Shown: positions 9,565 to 21,500 of the stretch, in pieces
Numbering within the stretch: position 1 is the first letter of the stretch
Layout of the letters: every line of letters begins with the position of its first letter
Origin: Ceratopteris richardii
Lineage: Eukaryota; Streptophyta; Polypodiopsida; Polypodiales; Pteridaceae
Assembly: GCA_020310875.1 (NCBI GenBank)
Contig: CM035439.1
Location: 143,953,200-144,017,199 of the forward strand
Direction of reading: 5' to 3'
DNA length: 64,000 nt
Translations under genes and position numbers: made by a program
Notes under the pieces: generated by a model
Told to the model about the DNA's origin: nothing
The model's database searches: none
Seen by the model: only the letters and a program-made list of their open reading frames with translations

Positions 9565-12500
9565 CTATGCTACTTCTATGAGCTTTTTGCATATCGCCAG
9601 TCTTTCTTTCTCTAATTCCCCTTGAGGATAGAGTCTTTCATGTTGCTCTAAGTTCGGGCCCATTTTGATTCTATCTTGGTATGCTTTTAACCACATGTCC
9701 AAATCCTCTGGTTTTGGGTCAGCTAGAATTGATCCTGGCTTCTTTTCCTCTGAGCTAATTGGTGGTGTTTCAGGGATCTCCTTGTGTGTTTTTTGTGTAC
9801 TATGCTTTCTAGAACCCTTCGTTTGTTTTTTGCTGTCTTGGCTCTTATTTCTTGCCCAATTTTCTTTGAGCTTTTCTCGTCTTTCTTTCCATTTTTGTAC
9901 TTTGGTGTTTTGGGAATTTTCACATGTGTTCTCTGAATCCTCGCCTATCTGAATGTTAGCGTCTCTTGTTTTATTGTTCTCTAGTTTTTCTTCCGGTTGT
10001 TTTCCTTTTTGTTGTTTTGCTTGAGCTCTAGTAATAGCTTTCAGTGGTACAGTGTACTCCTTCTCACTTCTAGATCCTTCTAAGACCTCGATTACATTAA
10101 TTGGTGCAGTGCCTTGAGTTTTTGTAGGGTTCTTAGGGCAATCTCTAAAAAGATGTTCTTTCCCACAATCACTACAATATCCTTCCCAAATCCTGGGTGG
10201 TGGAGGGTTGTAAGGTCGAGGACACTCCCGAATGAAGTGATCCCCTCCGCATCTATAACACGGGCCTCTCTGCACTGGTGGTCTAATGGGCGGTCTCAAT
10301 GGTTGTTGTGCCTTGGGCACTGTATACATTAAAGTTGCAGTTTCCGCTCCATAAGTTTGATCAACTCCTTCATATCCATAATAGGCCGCGTCATATGCTG
10401 GTTCATATTCCATCATGTTGGCTTCATATGGATAGTACTCTCCTGGTGGAGGTTCATACCCTTGGTTGGTTGATTCTACGTTGGTCGCTATTGAAGCTGG
10501 TATTATGGCTCTTTCCAAGTTTTCTTCCGGTTGAGTATACTTCACAGGTACAACTTGCTGAGGTTGTGACAGTTGGGGTCCCAATACTGGTTGTGGTGGT
10601 GGATACGATGCTTGCTCATATTGTCTTGGAGCTCCTACCGGATAAGGGTTGTATCTAGGCATCTCCCTACCAAGCTCTCTAGGTGGGTATCCATAAGGTC
10701 GGTATTGGGGTGGATTGACAGGTCGTGTTTGCCTATTAAAGGGACAGTTCTCAGTTGTGTGATTGGTATATTTTTGCTCGATGTGGCAGTATGAAGAAGT
10801 CCCTTGTTGTTGCTGTCTGTTGTATGGATACGTCGGTTGTGCACCGGCTCCTACTCTGGCACACAAGTGTGTGGGATGTTCTCCTCCACATAAGTTACAC
10901 CTCCTCAACATAGGCACTCTTTGAGTTGGATGTTGGTAAGCTCTCTGTCCTTGGACTCCTAGTTTCTTTGCTAATAGTTCCGCTAGTTCTTCCACATTAC
11001 TAGAATTGGACGTAACCGTGCTTCTTGAGTCTTCTGATTTTGTGAGGTCGGTAGTACCTTTGAGGTCCTCAGCAAGGTTATCTTCCAAGTCGATGCACTC
11101 TTGAAGACACTCACTCAATGTTTGTAGCCTTTTCACATACACTAGGGTTCTTAGGGTCCCGTTAGAGAGTCCATCCAAAAATAATGAAATCATCTTTTGT
11201 TGAGTCGGTCTCTCAGCCATTGGGCATCTATCCACATATTGGTTGAATCTTCGGGCAGCAGTCTTCACCGTTTCATTAGGGTTTTGTTTAAAGCTATGGA
11301 TTAAAGATGCAGAATTGTGTTTAATCCCCCTCTTTGTAAATTCTCCAATGAATTCTTGAAAGAATTGTTCCATGTTTCCAAATTGATTGGGATCTAGAGG
11401 TTGGAACCAAGTTAGAGCTGTTCCTGTGAGGGTGAGTCCAAAAGACTCATACTGCACAAAGAAGTCCTCTACTTGCTCCGCTCTTAGAACTTGTTTAAAT
11501 TCGGCAATATGATCGTATGGCTCCCCTAATCCATCATAATGGTTTCTCACGCACTTAGCTACTTGGATTGGTCTCAATCTTCTCATTGGTTCGGGCGGTC
11601 TGGGCATTACAGGGAAGACCGGGGCAGCTGGTCGTAATGGAGGCATTCCTGGCTGTCCTCCCACAGGTGGACGTGGTCTGACCGGTGGTCGGAAATGGTT
11701 CCCCATCCCTGTGTGGGTCCGATTGTGTGTGTGCACTCCTGGAGTTGCAAACTGTACATGAGTACGGTTGGGCACACTTCTTTGACTGGTCTGTCCTGAT
11801 GTGGTATGTTCCGTCTCTTGTTGATTTCCAAAAGGATTTTGTGAGGTAGTTGCCTGCTCCCTCTGAGGAAATACAGGCGCACCCATATATCTCAGCCGAG
11901 CCCTGTCTAGGACACCTACAGGCCAATATCTTCTTTGATTCTTATCTAGGTAAGTGAGTCTAGTTTCGTCATCTGGGTCTTTCAACTCATAGAATGTCAT
12001 GGGGCTCTCTCCTATTCCTTGAACAGGTACGTCAGTTTGAAGCAATAAGTCTGCTCCGTGAATCATGTAGACTTCCAACAAGTAGTCGTCTTGAGGTATC
12101 AAGTCTCCTCTCAAGACCCATGATACTTGTGACCTGCCTCTGGGGGTGGTCACTAACTCTTCAGAGTTGTCGGGATCCATAAACTCTCCTCTTTCATTGA
12201 TCCTCTCAGGAAATTCAGTTACTATGTAGATGTGACCCATTTTGTCAATGTAAGCACCTCCCTCGTATTTGACAGCTGGTCGTGGTATGATGGTGACATT
12301 TTGGGCAGTTGCCATCCTGGCGACAGACCTGTTTAAGCCATCCAGGTAGATTGGAATCTCCTGGGCATTAGTGGACACATATTGTAAGGAGGTACGGTAG
12401 TCTCCTTCAACAGTAGTCATGAAGTTCCCTGTTGGTGTAGGTCCTTGCATGTCTTCTGAAGCCATAAGTAACTCCTCTTCCGAGTCACTGGAAGTTTCTA

Positions 12501-12594
12501 AGTAGACTGAGTGATGACTGGCCTGGGCTGTACTTCCTACTGAGGATATGACACTCCTTCTACTACCTAGAACTCTTCCGGACCTTAAGTTCAT
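9565..12594 (-). CDS. gag: E1 gag: capsid and four-zinc-knuckle nucleocapsid
   Basis: This 1009-residue frame begins at MNLRSGRVLG, the same start as E4 gag, which supports the choice of ATG. A retrotransposon gag (capsid) domain lies at about 345-520, with GLGEPYDHIAEFKQVL, TALTWFQPL and a QNPNETV motif. A proline- and tyrosine-rich region follows with several zinc knuckles: CNLCGGEHPTHLC, CYRCGGDHFIREC and CSDCGKEHLFRDC. Their spacing is CX2CX3HX4C, one residue shorter than the usual retroviral CX2CX4HX4C. The C-terminus is lysine-rich. The frame ends at TAG 9567-9565 and would otherwise run on into the protease, so gag and pol were one polyprotein. The role is particle assembly and RNA packaging in the cytoplasm. 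Confidence 0.9.
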   Translation of the reverse strand: MNLRSGRVLGSRRSVISSVGSTAQASHHSVYLETSSDSEEELLMASEDMQGPTPTGNFMTTVEGDYRTSLQYVSTNAQEIPIYLDGLNRSVARMATAQNVTIIPRPAVKYEGGAYIDKMGHIYIVTEFPERINERGEFMDPDNSEELVTTPRGRSQVSWVLRGDLIPQDDYLLEVYMIHGADLLLQTDVPVQGIGESPMTFYELKDPDDETRLTYLDKNQRRYWPVGVLDRARLRYMGAPVFPQREQATTSQNPFGNQQETEHTTSGQTSQRSVPNRTHVQFATPGVHTHNRTHTGMGNHFRPPVRPRPPVGGQPGMPPLRPAAPVFPVMPRPPEPMRRLRPIQVAKCVRNHYDGLGEPYDHIAEFKQVLRAEQVEDFFVQYESFGLTLTGTALTWFQPLDPNQFGNMEQFFQEFIGEFTKRGIKHNSASLIHSFKQNPNETVKTAARRFNQYVDRCPMAERPTQQKMISLFLDGLSNGTLRTLVYVKRLQTLSECLQECIDLEDNLAEDLKGTTDLTKSEDSRSTVTSNSSNVEELAELLAKKLGVQGQRAYQHPTQRVPMLRRCNLCGGEHPTHLCARVGAGAQPTYPYNRQQQQGTSSYCHIEQKYTNHTTENCPFNRQTRPVNPPQYRPYGYPPRELGREMPRYNPYPVGAPRQYEQASYPPPQPVLGPQLSQPQQVVPVKYTQPEENLERAIIPASIATNVESTNQGYEPPPGEYYPYEANMMEYEPAYDAAYYGYEGVDQTYGAETATLMYTVPKAQQPLRPPIRPPVQRGPCYRCGGDHFIRECPRPYNPPPPRIWEGYCSDCGKEHLFRDCPKNPTKTQGTAPINVIEVLEGSRSEKEYTVPLKAITRAQAKQQKGKQPEEKLENNKTRDANIQIGEDSENTCENSQNTKVQKWKERREKLKENWARNKSQDSKKQTKGSRKHSTQKTHKEIPETPPISSEEKKPGSILADPKPEDLDMWLKAYQDRIKMGPNLEQHERLYPQGELEKERLAICKKLIEVA

Positions 12595-12691
12595 TCACTC
12601 TCTGAAGCCTCTCTTTATGCTGCTTAGATTTACTTTGGACAGCCCTACCAATGATTCAGTTTGTTTGCCAAGAGCAGGGTTTACTTCTGGG

Positions 12692-13398
12692 CGATACCGC
12701 ACTTAGCGATACTGCTCTCGGCGATACGATACCAGAGCTCCAAACGATACGATACCAGACACCCAGACGATACGATATCAGTCTGGTGTCGCGATACTGT
12801 CCTGATGACCAACGATATGATACCAGATATAGTGTCGCGATACTCCACGGGGGAACACCACGATACGATACCGGCAAAATAGACGTTACGATACTAGAGA
12901 TTCGAGGCGATACGATCTCAATGTGGTGTCGCGATACGATCCTTGACAGGAGACGATACGATACCACCGCAGTAAGTGCGATCGCGATACTAATCTTGGC
13001 GATACGATACCACTAAAGTAATGTCGCGATACCAAGACAAGCAGCCGACGATACGACACTTGTGAGGGCACGATCGCGATACTAAAGTAGTGTCGCGATA
13101 CCAGGGTAGTGTCGCGATACCACTGTATCAAGCGATACGATACCACTCGGTAAAGTGAGGTCGCGATACTAGAAACTTAGGCGATACGACACCACAATGG
13201 TGTCGCGATACCAAGTATTAGTACCGGACGATACGATACCAGAGATCGAGTGCGATCGCGATACCAACTCAGTGTCGCGATACCGGAATGGTGTCGCGAT
13301 ACCAAGGTAGGTATCCAGCGATACGACACTTATGGCGAGTGTCGCGATACAAGGGAATTTTGGTATCGCGATACCAAAACTCAACCGATCGCGATACT
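12692..13398 (-). repeat. E1 leader array of TCGCGATA / CGATACGATACCA repeats
   Basis: About 0.7 kb between primer site and gag is made of short degenerate units separated by 5-25 unrelated bases. One unit is GTGTCGCGATACCA, with about 16 TCGCGA cores counted by eye. The other is CGATACGATACCA, with about ten copies. A few single units lie further out at 13667-13707. The core TCGCGA is a palindrome and is CpG-dense. Apparent ORFs through the array are by-products of its low complexity. The E4 leader holds an array with the same core but different flanks. Confidence 0.85.
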
Positions 13399-14047
13399 CA
13401 AGCCAAAAGCAAGATTTTTTCCAAACTTTTTTTTTTTTTACCCCCTTACTCTCCTCACTCTCCTCTTCCTTCCTAGACCTCTGTATCACACAATAAGATG
13501 ACAATGATATCAGCTTTCCCCCCCCCCGTGATACTGCGCAGATTTTTAATCACTTGTTTGATCATTTTTAAGGTGTCTTTGACAGATAAATTGAGAGAAT
13601 GTTTACCTTGGTACTGTCTTGATTGCAATGTGAGCTCAAAACCTAGCTTTAACAGCCTGAATGCCACGATACCAAGTCCACGATACTGGTCGCTGCTCGC
13701 ACACGATACCAGAACACTGTGAAGTGTCAAATGAGCCAAATTTTTTGGTTTTTATATTTTTTTGACTGAACTTAAAATTTTTGGGATTTTTGATGATTTG
13801 CTGAGAATTTTGGCCTACTCCTACTCCTCTTTTCCTCACTTTTCCTCTCCTTCTAACCTAACCCTAACTCCTCCTTCTCTTCCCTCCTCCTATACTTAAA
13901 CCTAAAACTTATCACACACACCTCAAAGATGAGAAGTGACAAGTGCTGAAATGGAATACTACTCGTCAATGGACAAATTCACCTCTACAAGTACGATTCG
14001 ATCACACTTGCTCGCTAACTATCACGAAGGCACCTTGGTGGAGTGAC
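13399..14047 (-). other. E1 leader between repeat array and primer site
   Basis: This 650-bp stretch is untranslated leader. It contains a T-run (about 13428-13439), a C8 run near 13520, some outlying CGATACCA units and a pyrimidine-rich part (13810-13910). I see no credible coding frame. Confidence 0.6.
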
Positions 14048-14065
14048 TCCCCGGCAACGGCGCCA
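14048..14065 (-). promoter_or_regulatory. E1 primer binding site, tRNA-Asp type
   Basis: On the minus strand the 18 bases read TGGCGCCGTTGCCGGGGA, the complement of the 3' end of plant tRNA-Asp used by Athila/Tat-type elements. It sits six bases inside the 5' LTR and is identical to the site in E4 (41035-41052). Confidence 0.88.
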
Positions 14066-14071
14066 AAAACG

Positions 14072-14969
14072 TGTGTACTTGAGCCACAATGACTCAAGGA
14101 CTTGTACCAATGAGACTATACCTCAATTGCCATACAAGTGCATATAGTGGAGTTCTTTTCACACATTTTAAATGTCAATCCTAATGAGAAACTTACCAAG
14201 TGTATGAAGACATGTGCACACGTGATAGAAAATGAAGTGAGTTAGCTATTCAAGCATGAGAAAGGACTAATACTACCCACACCTACTAAAATACTGGAAG
14301 TGTTGCCGTAAGCCTCTTTTCAGCAGTTTTGGTTTTTTGAGGTTTTCTCCCAGCCCAGAACTCCGAACATAGACAATAGGGTACTCGTTTCGAAGCTCTC
14401 GACGAGACGAATCCAACGGTGGTGGTTTCACTCAATTCTGACCACTCTACTTCAAGTTATGGCAGAAACAGTGAATTACGGGAGTTACAAACACCCGCGT
14501 TTTTGCTTCTCCTAGCTTACGCACGCACTACAGCAGCTCAAATCAAGGGGAAAGGGGTAGACAACAGTCCTACACTTGCATTTCAAGCATCACACACACA
14601 TACATGAACAAAATGAAGATCACAATCAGCATGAAAGAGGCAAACTCGAAATTTCAGAAGTGCTCCTTCTTCACAATGACAAGAAGTTTTTCTACAATGA
14701 GTCACTTTTGACTTATATACTAGTGCCCTAAGTTTGGTCCTTTCACACAAGAGACCGGCACTTTATTCACTAAAATGCTAACTTCCTACTATTGTACATG
14801 GGTAATTCACTAATCTTCTGTGGGGATGCATCTAGAGGACTCCTCTAGTGCATTTACAATGGAAAATATATACAAGAGTGGTTATGATACAAAAGTATTG
14901 TGTCCAAATCGGAAAAATTTTGGGGCCCGTCTTTTTTCTCTACTTTCTGCGCTCTTTAGCTCTGCAACA
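14072..14969 (-). repeat. E1 5' LTR
   Basis: On the minus strand this 898-bp LTR runs from TGTTGCAGAG to AAGTACACA, so it has the TG...CA ends. The inner limit is set by the primer site. The outer limit is set by the start of sequence shared with the 3' LTR of E2 at 14970. The partner LTR is off the window, so age cannot be estimated. Small ORFs here have no family resemblance. Confidence 0.75.
14713..14719 (-). promoter_or_regulatory. TATA box of E1 5' LTR
   Basis: The minus strand reads GTATATAAGT, a good plant TATA box about 640 bp from the LTR end that faces the element. Transcription would run leftward into the leader and gag. Confidence 0.5.
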
Positions 14970-15466
14970 GATGGCGGAATACCTTTGTCTGGGCAAAGAC
15001 TTCTTGAATGTGTGTGTAAGTGCATATGTGTTTGGGTGTCTCTGTATGTTAGTGTGTGCCTGAGTGTGGATGTGAAAGGATGTGGTTGTGAACAGGAAAG
15101 GGAGATAATCAGAGGAAGAGTAAGAGAAAAGAGGGGAACTGGGAAATAAGTGGCGGGGGAGCATGTGAGCAAGAAGATACTCGGGAGTACATTCACATAC
15201 CATTAGTGACTTGAAGTAAGGCAAGTGAACTGATTTTGGGAAGTTTGAGTAAAACATAAGCGAGTATATGCATCTTCCCCTTAGACAAAGAGTCCTGTTC
15301 ATTTGGTGCGTTTGCCGGGAATATATGAGCTAGTGCATAGACATAGGAAGTATCCATTGTGCGAAAATTGTGGGCTCTAGGTAATCCAAATAGACCGATT
15401 CCGAGGGTTTCGAACAAAATAAAGTCTCGTATAATCACTTTTTCCCTTGGGCTCAAGACTTGTTCA
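14970..15466 (+). repeat. E2 5' LTR, 3' part only
   Basis: This is colinear with 26044-26540 with no length difference. It includes a T/G-rich stretch at 15003-15095 and, at 15304-15322, a second copy of the primer-site sequence 165 bp before the real one. The outer part of the LTR was displaced by E1. Confidence 0.85.
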
Positions 15467-15468
15467 TT

Positions 15469-15486
15469 TGGTGCGTCTGCCGGGAA
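15469..15486 (+). promoter_or_regulatory. E2 primer binding site
   Basis: TGGTGCGTCTGCCGGGAA starts two bases after the LTR end. From memory it matches the acceptor end of a plant tRNA-Gly (UCC type), which needs checking. It is unlike the Asp site used by E1 and E4. Confidence 0.7.
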
Positions 15487-15571
15487 TAGCTTGGTACATC
15501 TCTATAAGAGAGTGCCATAGGTTCGCCTAGCACCACAGGTTGGCCGAGCTTGCGGACCCAAGATCTAGTAC

Positions 15572-18500
15572 ATGAGCGAGGGGAGCTCATCGTCAGGAGC
15601 AACACAAACGCAAAGAGAGGAACACGCTCAGAGAAGAACCCTTGAAAGAGAAAGGAGAAGGTGGGAACCGCCAGGTGAGTGGACCTCGATTGGTTCGAAG
15701 AAATCAGTCAAAAACGTGTACTCCCGTAGGACAGTCGCGAGTCAAGTACGAAAGTTTGAAGGAGGGATCCTGAGGCCACGTGCATTAAATTTCTGGGATC
15801 GAAGTGATATCGACATCACACCTCTGTTCGAAATGGCTCAGCGGATTTCAGTTCACTTGGGGGACTTCACCAAATTTTCAGGTACTTGGGACGAAGATCC
15901 GGATAGTTTTATCCAGTTGTTTGAGGTTACCTGTGAGGCAAATGACGTAGTTGACCAAGATCAAAGGTTGAGAATTTTTCCGGCTATTCTCCGTGATGAG
16001 GCAGCCAATTGGTATGGGAATTTGACACCACAAGAGCGTGGAACTTATCAAATGCTCAAGGAAGCCTTCTTGGCAAAGTTTCGACGACAAGGCTTCCAAG
16101 ATAGATTGGCCCAACAAATGGATTATTTGCGACAACGAGTCAATGAGAGCATCGATAACTACATTCAGAGAATGGAAACGTTGGTAAGAAAGATGGGCGC
16201 GAATGCCCCGAACGATGAGACATTGAAACGAAGATTCATTTCGGGATTGAGAGATCCTACGGCACAGCAGCATATCAGCCTGACAAGACCTGCGACCTTA
16301 ATGGATGCTAAAGAGAAAGCGAGGCTTTGGGAGGAAGTACAATTATGCCAACAAAGGAAGATGGAGCTCTTATATGAGCCTATGGGAGGCCCAGGAAACA
16401 TACCGATGAAAGATCCTGGCCAAGGAAGTCCCGCATTGACGACCCCAGCTTTTGTAGCTGCCACTAGCACGCCAGGCGAGGTAAAGCCTGCGCTAACTGA
16501 AGAACGCATATTGGAGTTGGTCACACAAGCTATAAAAGCTGCCACAATAACCCAGGAAACATACACAGTAAAACCAGAGGTAACTACGAACCCGAATCAA
16601 GTGTTTCGATCAAACACATGGTGTGGAAAGTGCCACGGTTACGGCCATTTGGCTTCAGAATGCCCCACAGTCTCGAGAGTATTCACAGATAGGTCGCCAC
16701 CTAGGATGCGTTGTACTTTTTGTGGAAGAACAAATCACACAGAGGACCGATGTTACAACAAGAGAGCCTATGAAGAGAGGACCATGAAATCAGGAGATAT
16801 AAGAGAAAGACCTTACACGGGATTGCCCGCTCAAAGTGTACCACCTACATCTCGTTGGGAAAGCAGACCGACTTATGGATATGGTGCTCAGGGTCAAGGA
16901 GGAGACTATCCAAGAGGAGCCACGCGTGATCAAAGAAGAGATGGTCCAATCCAGTGCTGGAGATGCCATGGCTTTGGCCATACTCAATCTAGATGTCCAA
17001 ACGAAAAGAAGCCAATTGATTATACTCCATTATGTAGGTACTGTAGTGGGGAGGGCCACTTTGATGAGGATTGTCCAAAACGAAGAGCTGCCGCCGGCAA
17101 GGAAAAAGGACCAGTAGGGTCCTCAAACTATGTTGATACTCAGATGCATCCCACATCAAGAGCTCAAGAGCACATTCCTACGATCGGAGTAGTGTTCAAG
17201 ACACCAAACCCTCAAGAAGGCTCTAGCTCGTCGATGCACTTTGTGGATGCTTACGAGGCCAAGAAACCACACAAAGATCCAACTGTGGCAGTAGTCACAA
17301 GGACTCAAGAGTACTCGAAGAAGAATCCAAGAAGCGAAGGTGAAGAAGGGAGTCAAGAGAGGATAGCTGAACGTGAAGAGGTAGAAAACCAAGTTGGAGG
17401 ACTTGTTGAGCAGCAAGAGTTTGAGGATGGGGAAGAGGTTGAGATCCTTCCACCAGTAACCAAGGAGTTTGTGCCGGGCATAGCACCATTCCCTGAAAGA
17501 TTGAAAGCTCCTCAAATTAGAAAGGAAAGACAAAGCTCGGAAGAAGTAGATATTGTGAAGTTACTTGCTGACACTGAAGTCACGCTGGACATTGGCACAT
17601 TGCTAAAATGTTCGCCTGTTTATAGGAAACAATTCTATAACGAATATATTAAGAAGCCGAGGAAAGCTCGAGATAAAAAGAGACAAGACAAGGATGTCCA
17701 AGGGATCATTCAAAGTATTACAACGCAAATTGATTCGAACGCTCCAGCTGTGACGGTCGAAATTAAAGGATATGCAGTCCCTGGTGCTCAATTAGATAGT
17801 GGAGCCGCAGTCAACCTTATGACCGAATTCATGATGAAAGCTTTGGGTCTCAACCACATGGAAGAAACGCCGATGTCTTTGAGAATGGTGGATCAAACAC
17901 AAGTGAAGTCTGCGGGTCTTTTGAAAAATGTAAGTCCAATTGTGGGCGGTTTAGAGTTTAAAGTTGATTATCTGATAGTAAGACCAAGGACCTCAGAGGC
18001 TACCTTCTCGATCCTACTTGGACGGCCATGGCTGGTGCAAGCCGAATGTGTGCATGACTGGCGCACAGGTTTTATTTCAATAGGGCCAAAGTCTGATAGG
18101 ATTCAAATACAAGTATCCCCACCCTCGAGCAACAAGAAGAAGACAATCATAGTCGATGAGATGGAAAAGAAAGAAAAGGAGAAAGCAAGGCACGAGAGTG
18201 CACGAGCTAGGTTTTCTTTGAACACGGACACCTACAAGAATCTGCTTCAAGACGGGTTCAACTTGCAGCTCTTTAAGAATCAAGACACGAAGATGGGAGA
18301 GTATCAAAATCCATTGCTCTATAACGACGATTCGGATCAAGAGTTGCTGGGATGGTTGACACATACAAGTAAATTTGATTGCTACATGTTGAGTATAGAC
18401 ACAAGTAAAAACAAAGCTACTCAATCCCTGGAGAAGGGAACTTCAAGAGAAGAGTTGAAACTAGAGTTAGCTCCGACAAGGGAAGTGCAACAGTTGCGAG

Positions 18501-21500
18501 AAAGAGTTAGAATGCTAGAAGCAGAGATTCTAAAGAGAAGTCGAGAATCGGAAAAAGAAGCGAAGAGCAAGACTAAAGTGTCAGAAGCCATCGTAAAAGC
18601 TGAATTAAAGAAATTAGGTTCAATCGAAAGAGAACAAAACAATGATTTACTGGCCAACAATGCACGCGTGATCGGAGAGCACATTCCAATCACAGTGTCA
18701 TCGAGAAATAAGGAATATTCGCGAGAAGCTCAGTTGGAAAAGTGGGAGGTTTTTTCAGAAAAGTTCTTGAGCGTGGGGTCAGAGCTACCAGATAGAGTAC
18801 GAGATTGTATTAAAACGACACTCAAAAATTTCAGCGAGGCCTTTGCATGGTCATACAGTGATCTGAGAGGAATTGATCCCCGAATCTGCCAACATTATAT
18901 AGACTTGGAAGAAGGCACACGACCAATATGTCAACGACTCAGGCGAACGAATCCAGTCTACTCGGAATTGATCAAGCTGGAATTGACCAAATTATTGGAA
19001 GCAGGATTCATATATCCCATCGCATCCAGCGAGTGGGTATCACCAATTGTAGTTGTTCCGAAGAAAAACAAGAAAATCCGTATTTGCATAGATTATCGTA
19101 AGTTGAACGAGCGCACAAAGAAAAATCATTTCCCCTTGCCATTCACTGATCAAATCTTGGATAGAGTGGCTGGCCATAAATTGTACTCATTTTTGGATGG
19201 TTTCAGTGGGTACAACCAAATCCAAATTCATGAAGAGGATCAATCCAAAACTACTTTCACGATAGAATGGGGTACGTATGCATATCGGGTGATGCCATTT
19301 GGATTATGCAATGCACCGGCCACATTCCAGAGAGCAATGATAGCTGCATATCAAGACTACTTGCAGGATTGGATGGAGATATTTCTCGATGACTTTGCAA
19401 TCAGAGGCGACGATGAAAATATGATGGAGAGGATCGAAGCAATTTTAAGAAGAAGCATCGAAAAAGGCATCGCATTGAATCCTGAAAAGTGTACATTTGG
19501 AGTACGAAGAGGATTGCTTTTGGGTCATGTCATTTCCGAAAAAGGGATCGCGGTTGACGAGGATAAAGTGGAAAAGATTGGACAACTTCTACCACCTCAA
19601 AACTTGCGACAACTCATAGGATTTTTGGGCCATGCAAATTATTATCGACGTTTTATATTAAATTTTGCCTCTATCGCGGCACCACTGACGACTCTTTTGA
19701 GGAAGGACCAACAATACCAGTGGACTGGAGAGTGTCAAGTTGCATTCGACTCGATCAAAGAGAGGTTAATAAATGCACCGATTTTGGTAGCACCTGATTG
19801 GACGAAGGAATTTCATGTACATACCGACGCTTCTCATACTGCAGTTGGAGCAGTACTATGCCAAGCCGACGAAAAGAAGTTGGATCATCCTATTTACTAT
19901 GCAAGTCGCAATTTGAATAGCACTGAGAGGAATTATACGACTACGGAGAAGGAATGTCTCTCGATGATCTTTGCGGTGAACAAATATCGGCATTACTTGA
20001 TGGGAAAGCATTTCACTTTTTATGTGGATCACGAAGCCCTTAAGTATATCATTAATAAACCAGAACTGTCAGGGCAACTGATGAGGTGGATGCTACTTCT
20101 CCAAGAATTTCAGTTCACAGTGGTAACCAGACCAGGCAAAGCACATATATTGGCCGACCATTTATCTCGAATTGTTAATGAGGAGCCAATCTCTGGTGTG
20201 CCCGACGATGCTCCTGATGGACATCTATTCCAGGTTGAAGCTAAAATACCTTGGTATGCCGACTTGGTGAATTTCTTGTGCACTACTAAATATCCGCCAG
20301 GAGCAAGCAAGAGAGAGAAGCAAAAACTGTTAGTATTGGCGAAGCACCATAGCATCATTGGAGGGAAACGCTATCGATATTTTGTTCATGAGAGTATTTA
20401 TCGGAGGTGTCTCGAGGAAGAAGAGGCAAATCTAGTGTTGAGGGCTTTGCATGACGAACCCTGCGGTGGACATTTTGCTGGTGAATTGACAGCAAGGAAG
20501 ATTTTATTAGCAGGGTATTGGTGGCCAACATTGTTCAAGGACTCACATACATATTGTAAGAAATGTGACAAATGCCAACGAATGGGCAAACCCACATTAG
20601 CACATGCAGCTCCTCTTACGCCGGTGTTGGCTCTTAAGCCGTTTGAGAAATGGGGAATTGATTTTGTGGGGCCTATTGATCCTCCCTCACGACGAAGATC
20701 CAATAGGTATATTTTGGTCTGTACTGACTATGTTACCAAGTGGGTGGAAGCCAAAGCTCTGAAGACTGACCGAGCTGTGGATGTAGCTAAATTTTTGTAT
20801 GAGCAAATTATCACTCGATTCGGATGCCCGTTGGAAATAGTAAGTGATAGAGGAACCCATTTTGTCAACGAATTGATCGAAGAATTAATGGAATTATATA
20901 AGATCAAACATAGAAAGAGCACTCCATATTACCCGAGAGCAAATGGACAAGTGGAGGTCACCAACAAAATTCTGGAACAGATTCTGACAAAGACAGTAGC
21001 TGTGCATAGGAGAGACTGGGATGAGAGACTTTTGGAAGCCTTGTGGGCATATCGAACATCTTACCGAGTGACGACAAAGAGCACTCCGTTCTCTCTAGTA
21101 TATGGCGAGGAAGCCATCTTCCCCATCGAAAAAGAAGTTCCGACATTAAGAGTGGCCATCGAAGCCAGATTGGGCGAGGAAGAGTCATTGAAGGAGAGGT
21201 ACATACAACTGGTGAAGCTGGAAGAAAAGAGGCTCATCGCACAACAAAGCTTGGAAGCTATTCAGAAGAGACGTAAGGAAAGGCATGACAAGAATCTCAA
21301 AACCTATGTGATTCAAGAAGGGGATTTGGTGCTAGTTTACGATAGTAAATATTATAAATTCCCGGGGAAATTGCAGACAAGGTGGGCAGGACCGTTTAAG
21401 GTGGTGGAACTCAACTCCAATGGTTCCATGCAAATTCAAGATTTAGGAGAAGAATATGCTCCCGTGAAGGTTAACGCGCTTAGAGTTAAACCATATTTCA

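Larger units (their letters stand above)
1..14969 (-). mobile_element. E1: Ty3/gypsy LTR retrotransposon with double protease, truncated by the window edge
   Basis: Reading the minus strand from right to left, this element has a 5' LTR (14969-14072), a tRNA-Asp-type primer site, a 1.45-kb leader with a short-repeat array, a gag-pol frame (12594-3286) and an accessory ORF that leaves the window at base 1. The 3' LTR is outside the window. No chromodomain follows integrase. The Asp primer site and the N-terminal gag sequence MNLRSG resemble the Tat/Athila branch of plant Ty3/gypsy elements, which is an assignment by family knowledge. The gag-pol frame keeps one phase over about 3100 codons, with only two stop codons and an altered integrase aspartate. 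Its right end abuts a broken LTR of E2 at 14970, so E1 probably inserted into E2. Confidence 0.88.

Noticed and set aside
12651..13504. Several overlapping ORFs of 70-120 codons through the E1 leader array
   Set aside because: They are composed of the repeat unit in different frames (RYDT, IVSRY and similar) on both strands. Low-complexity repeats without stops explain them.
14048..14065. tRNA gene fragments at primer sites
   Set aside because: Only 12-18 bases complementary to tRNA ends occur, at LTR borders; no cloverleaf is present.
14882..15456. Paired ORFs at 14882-15456 and 25965-26530 that look like a duplicated gene
   Set aside because: They are the two E2 LTR copies; composition is T/G-rich and no domain is seen.
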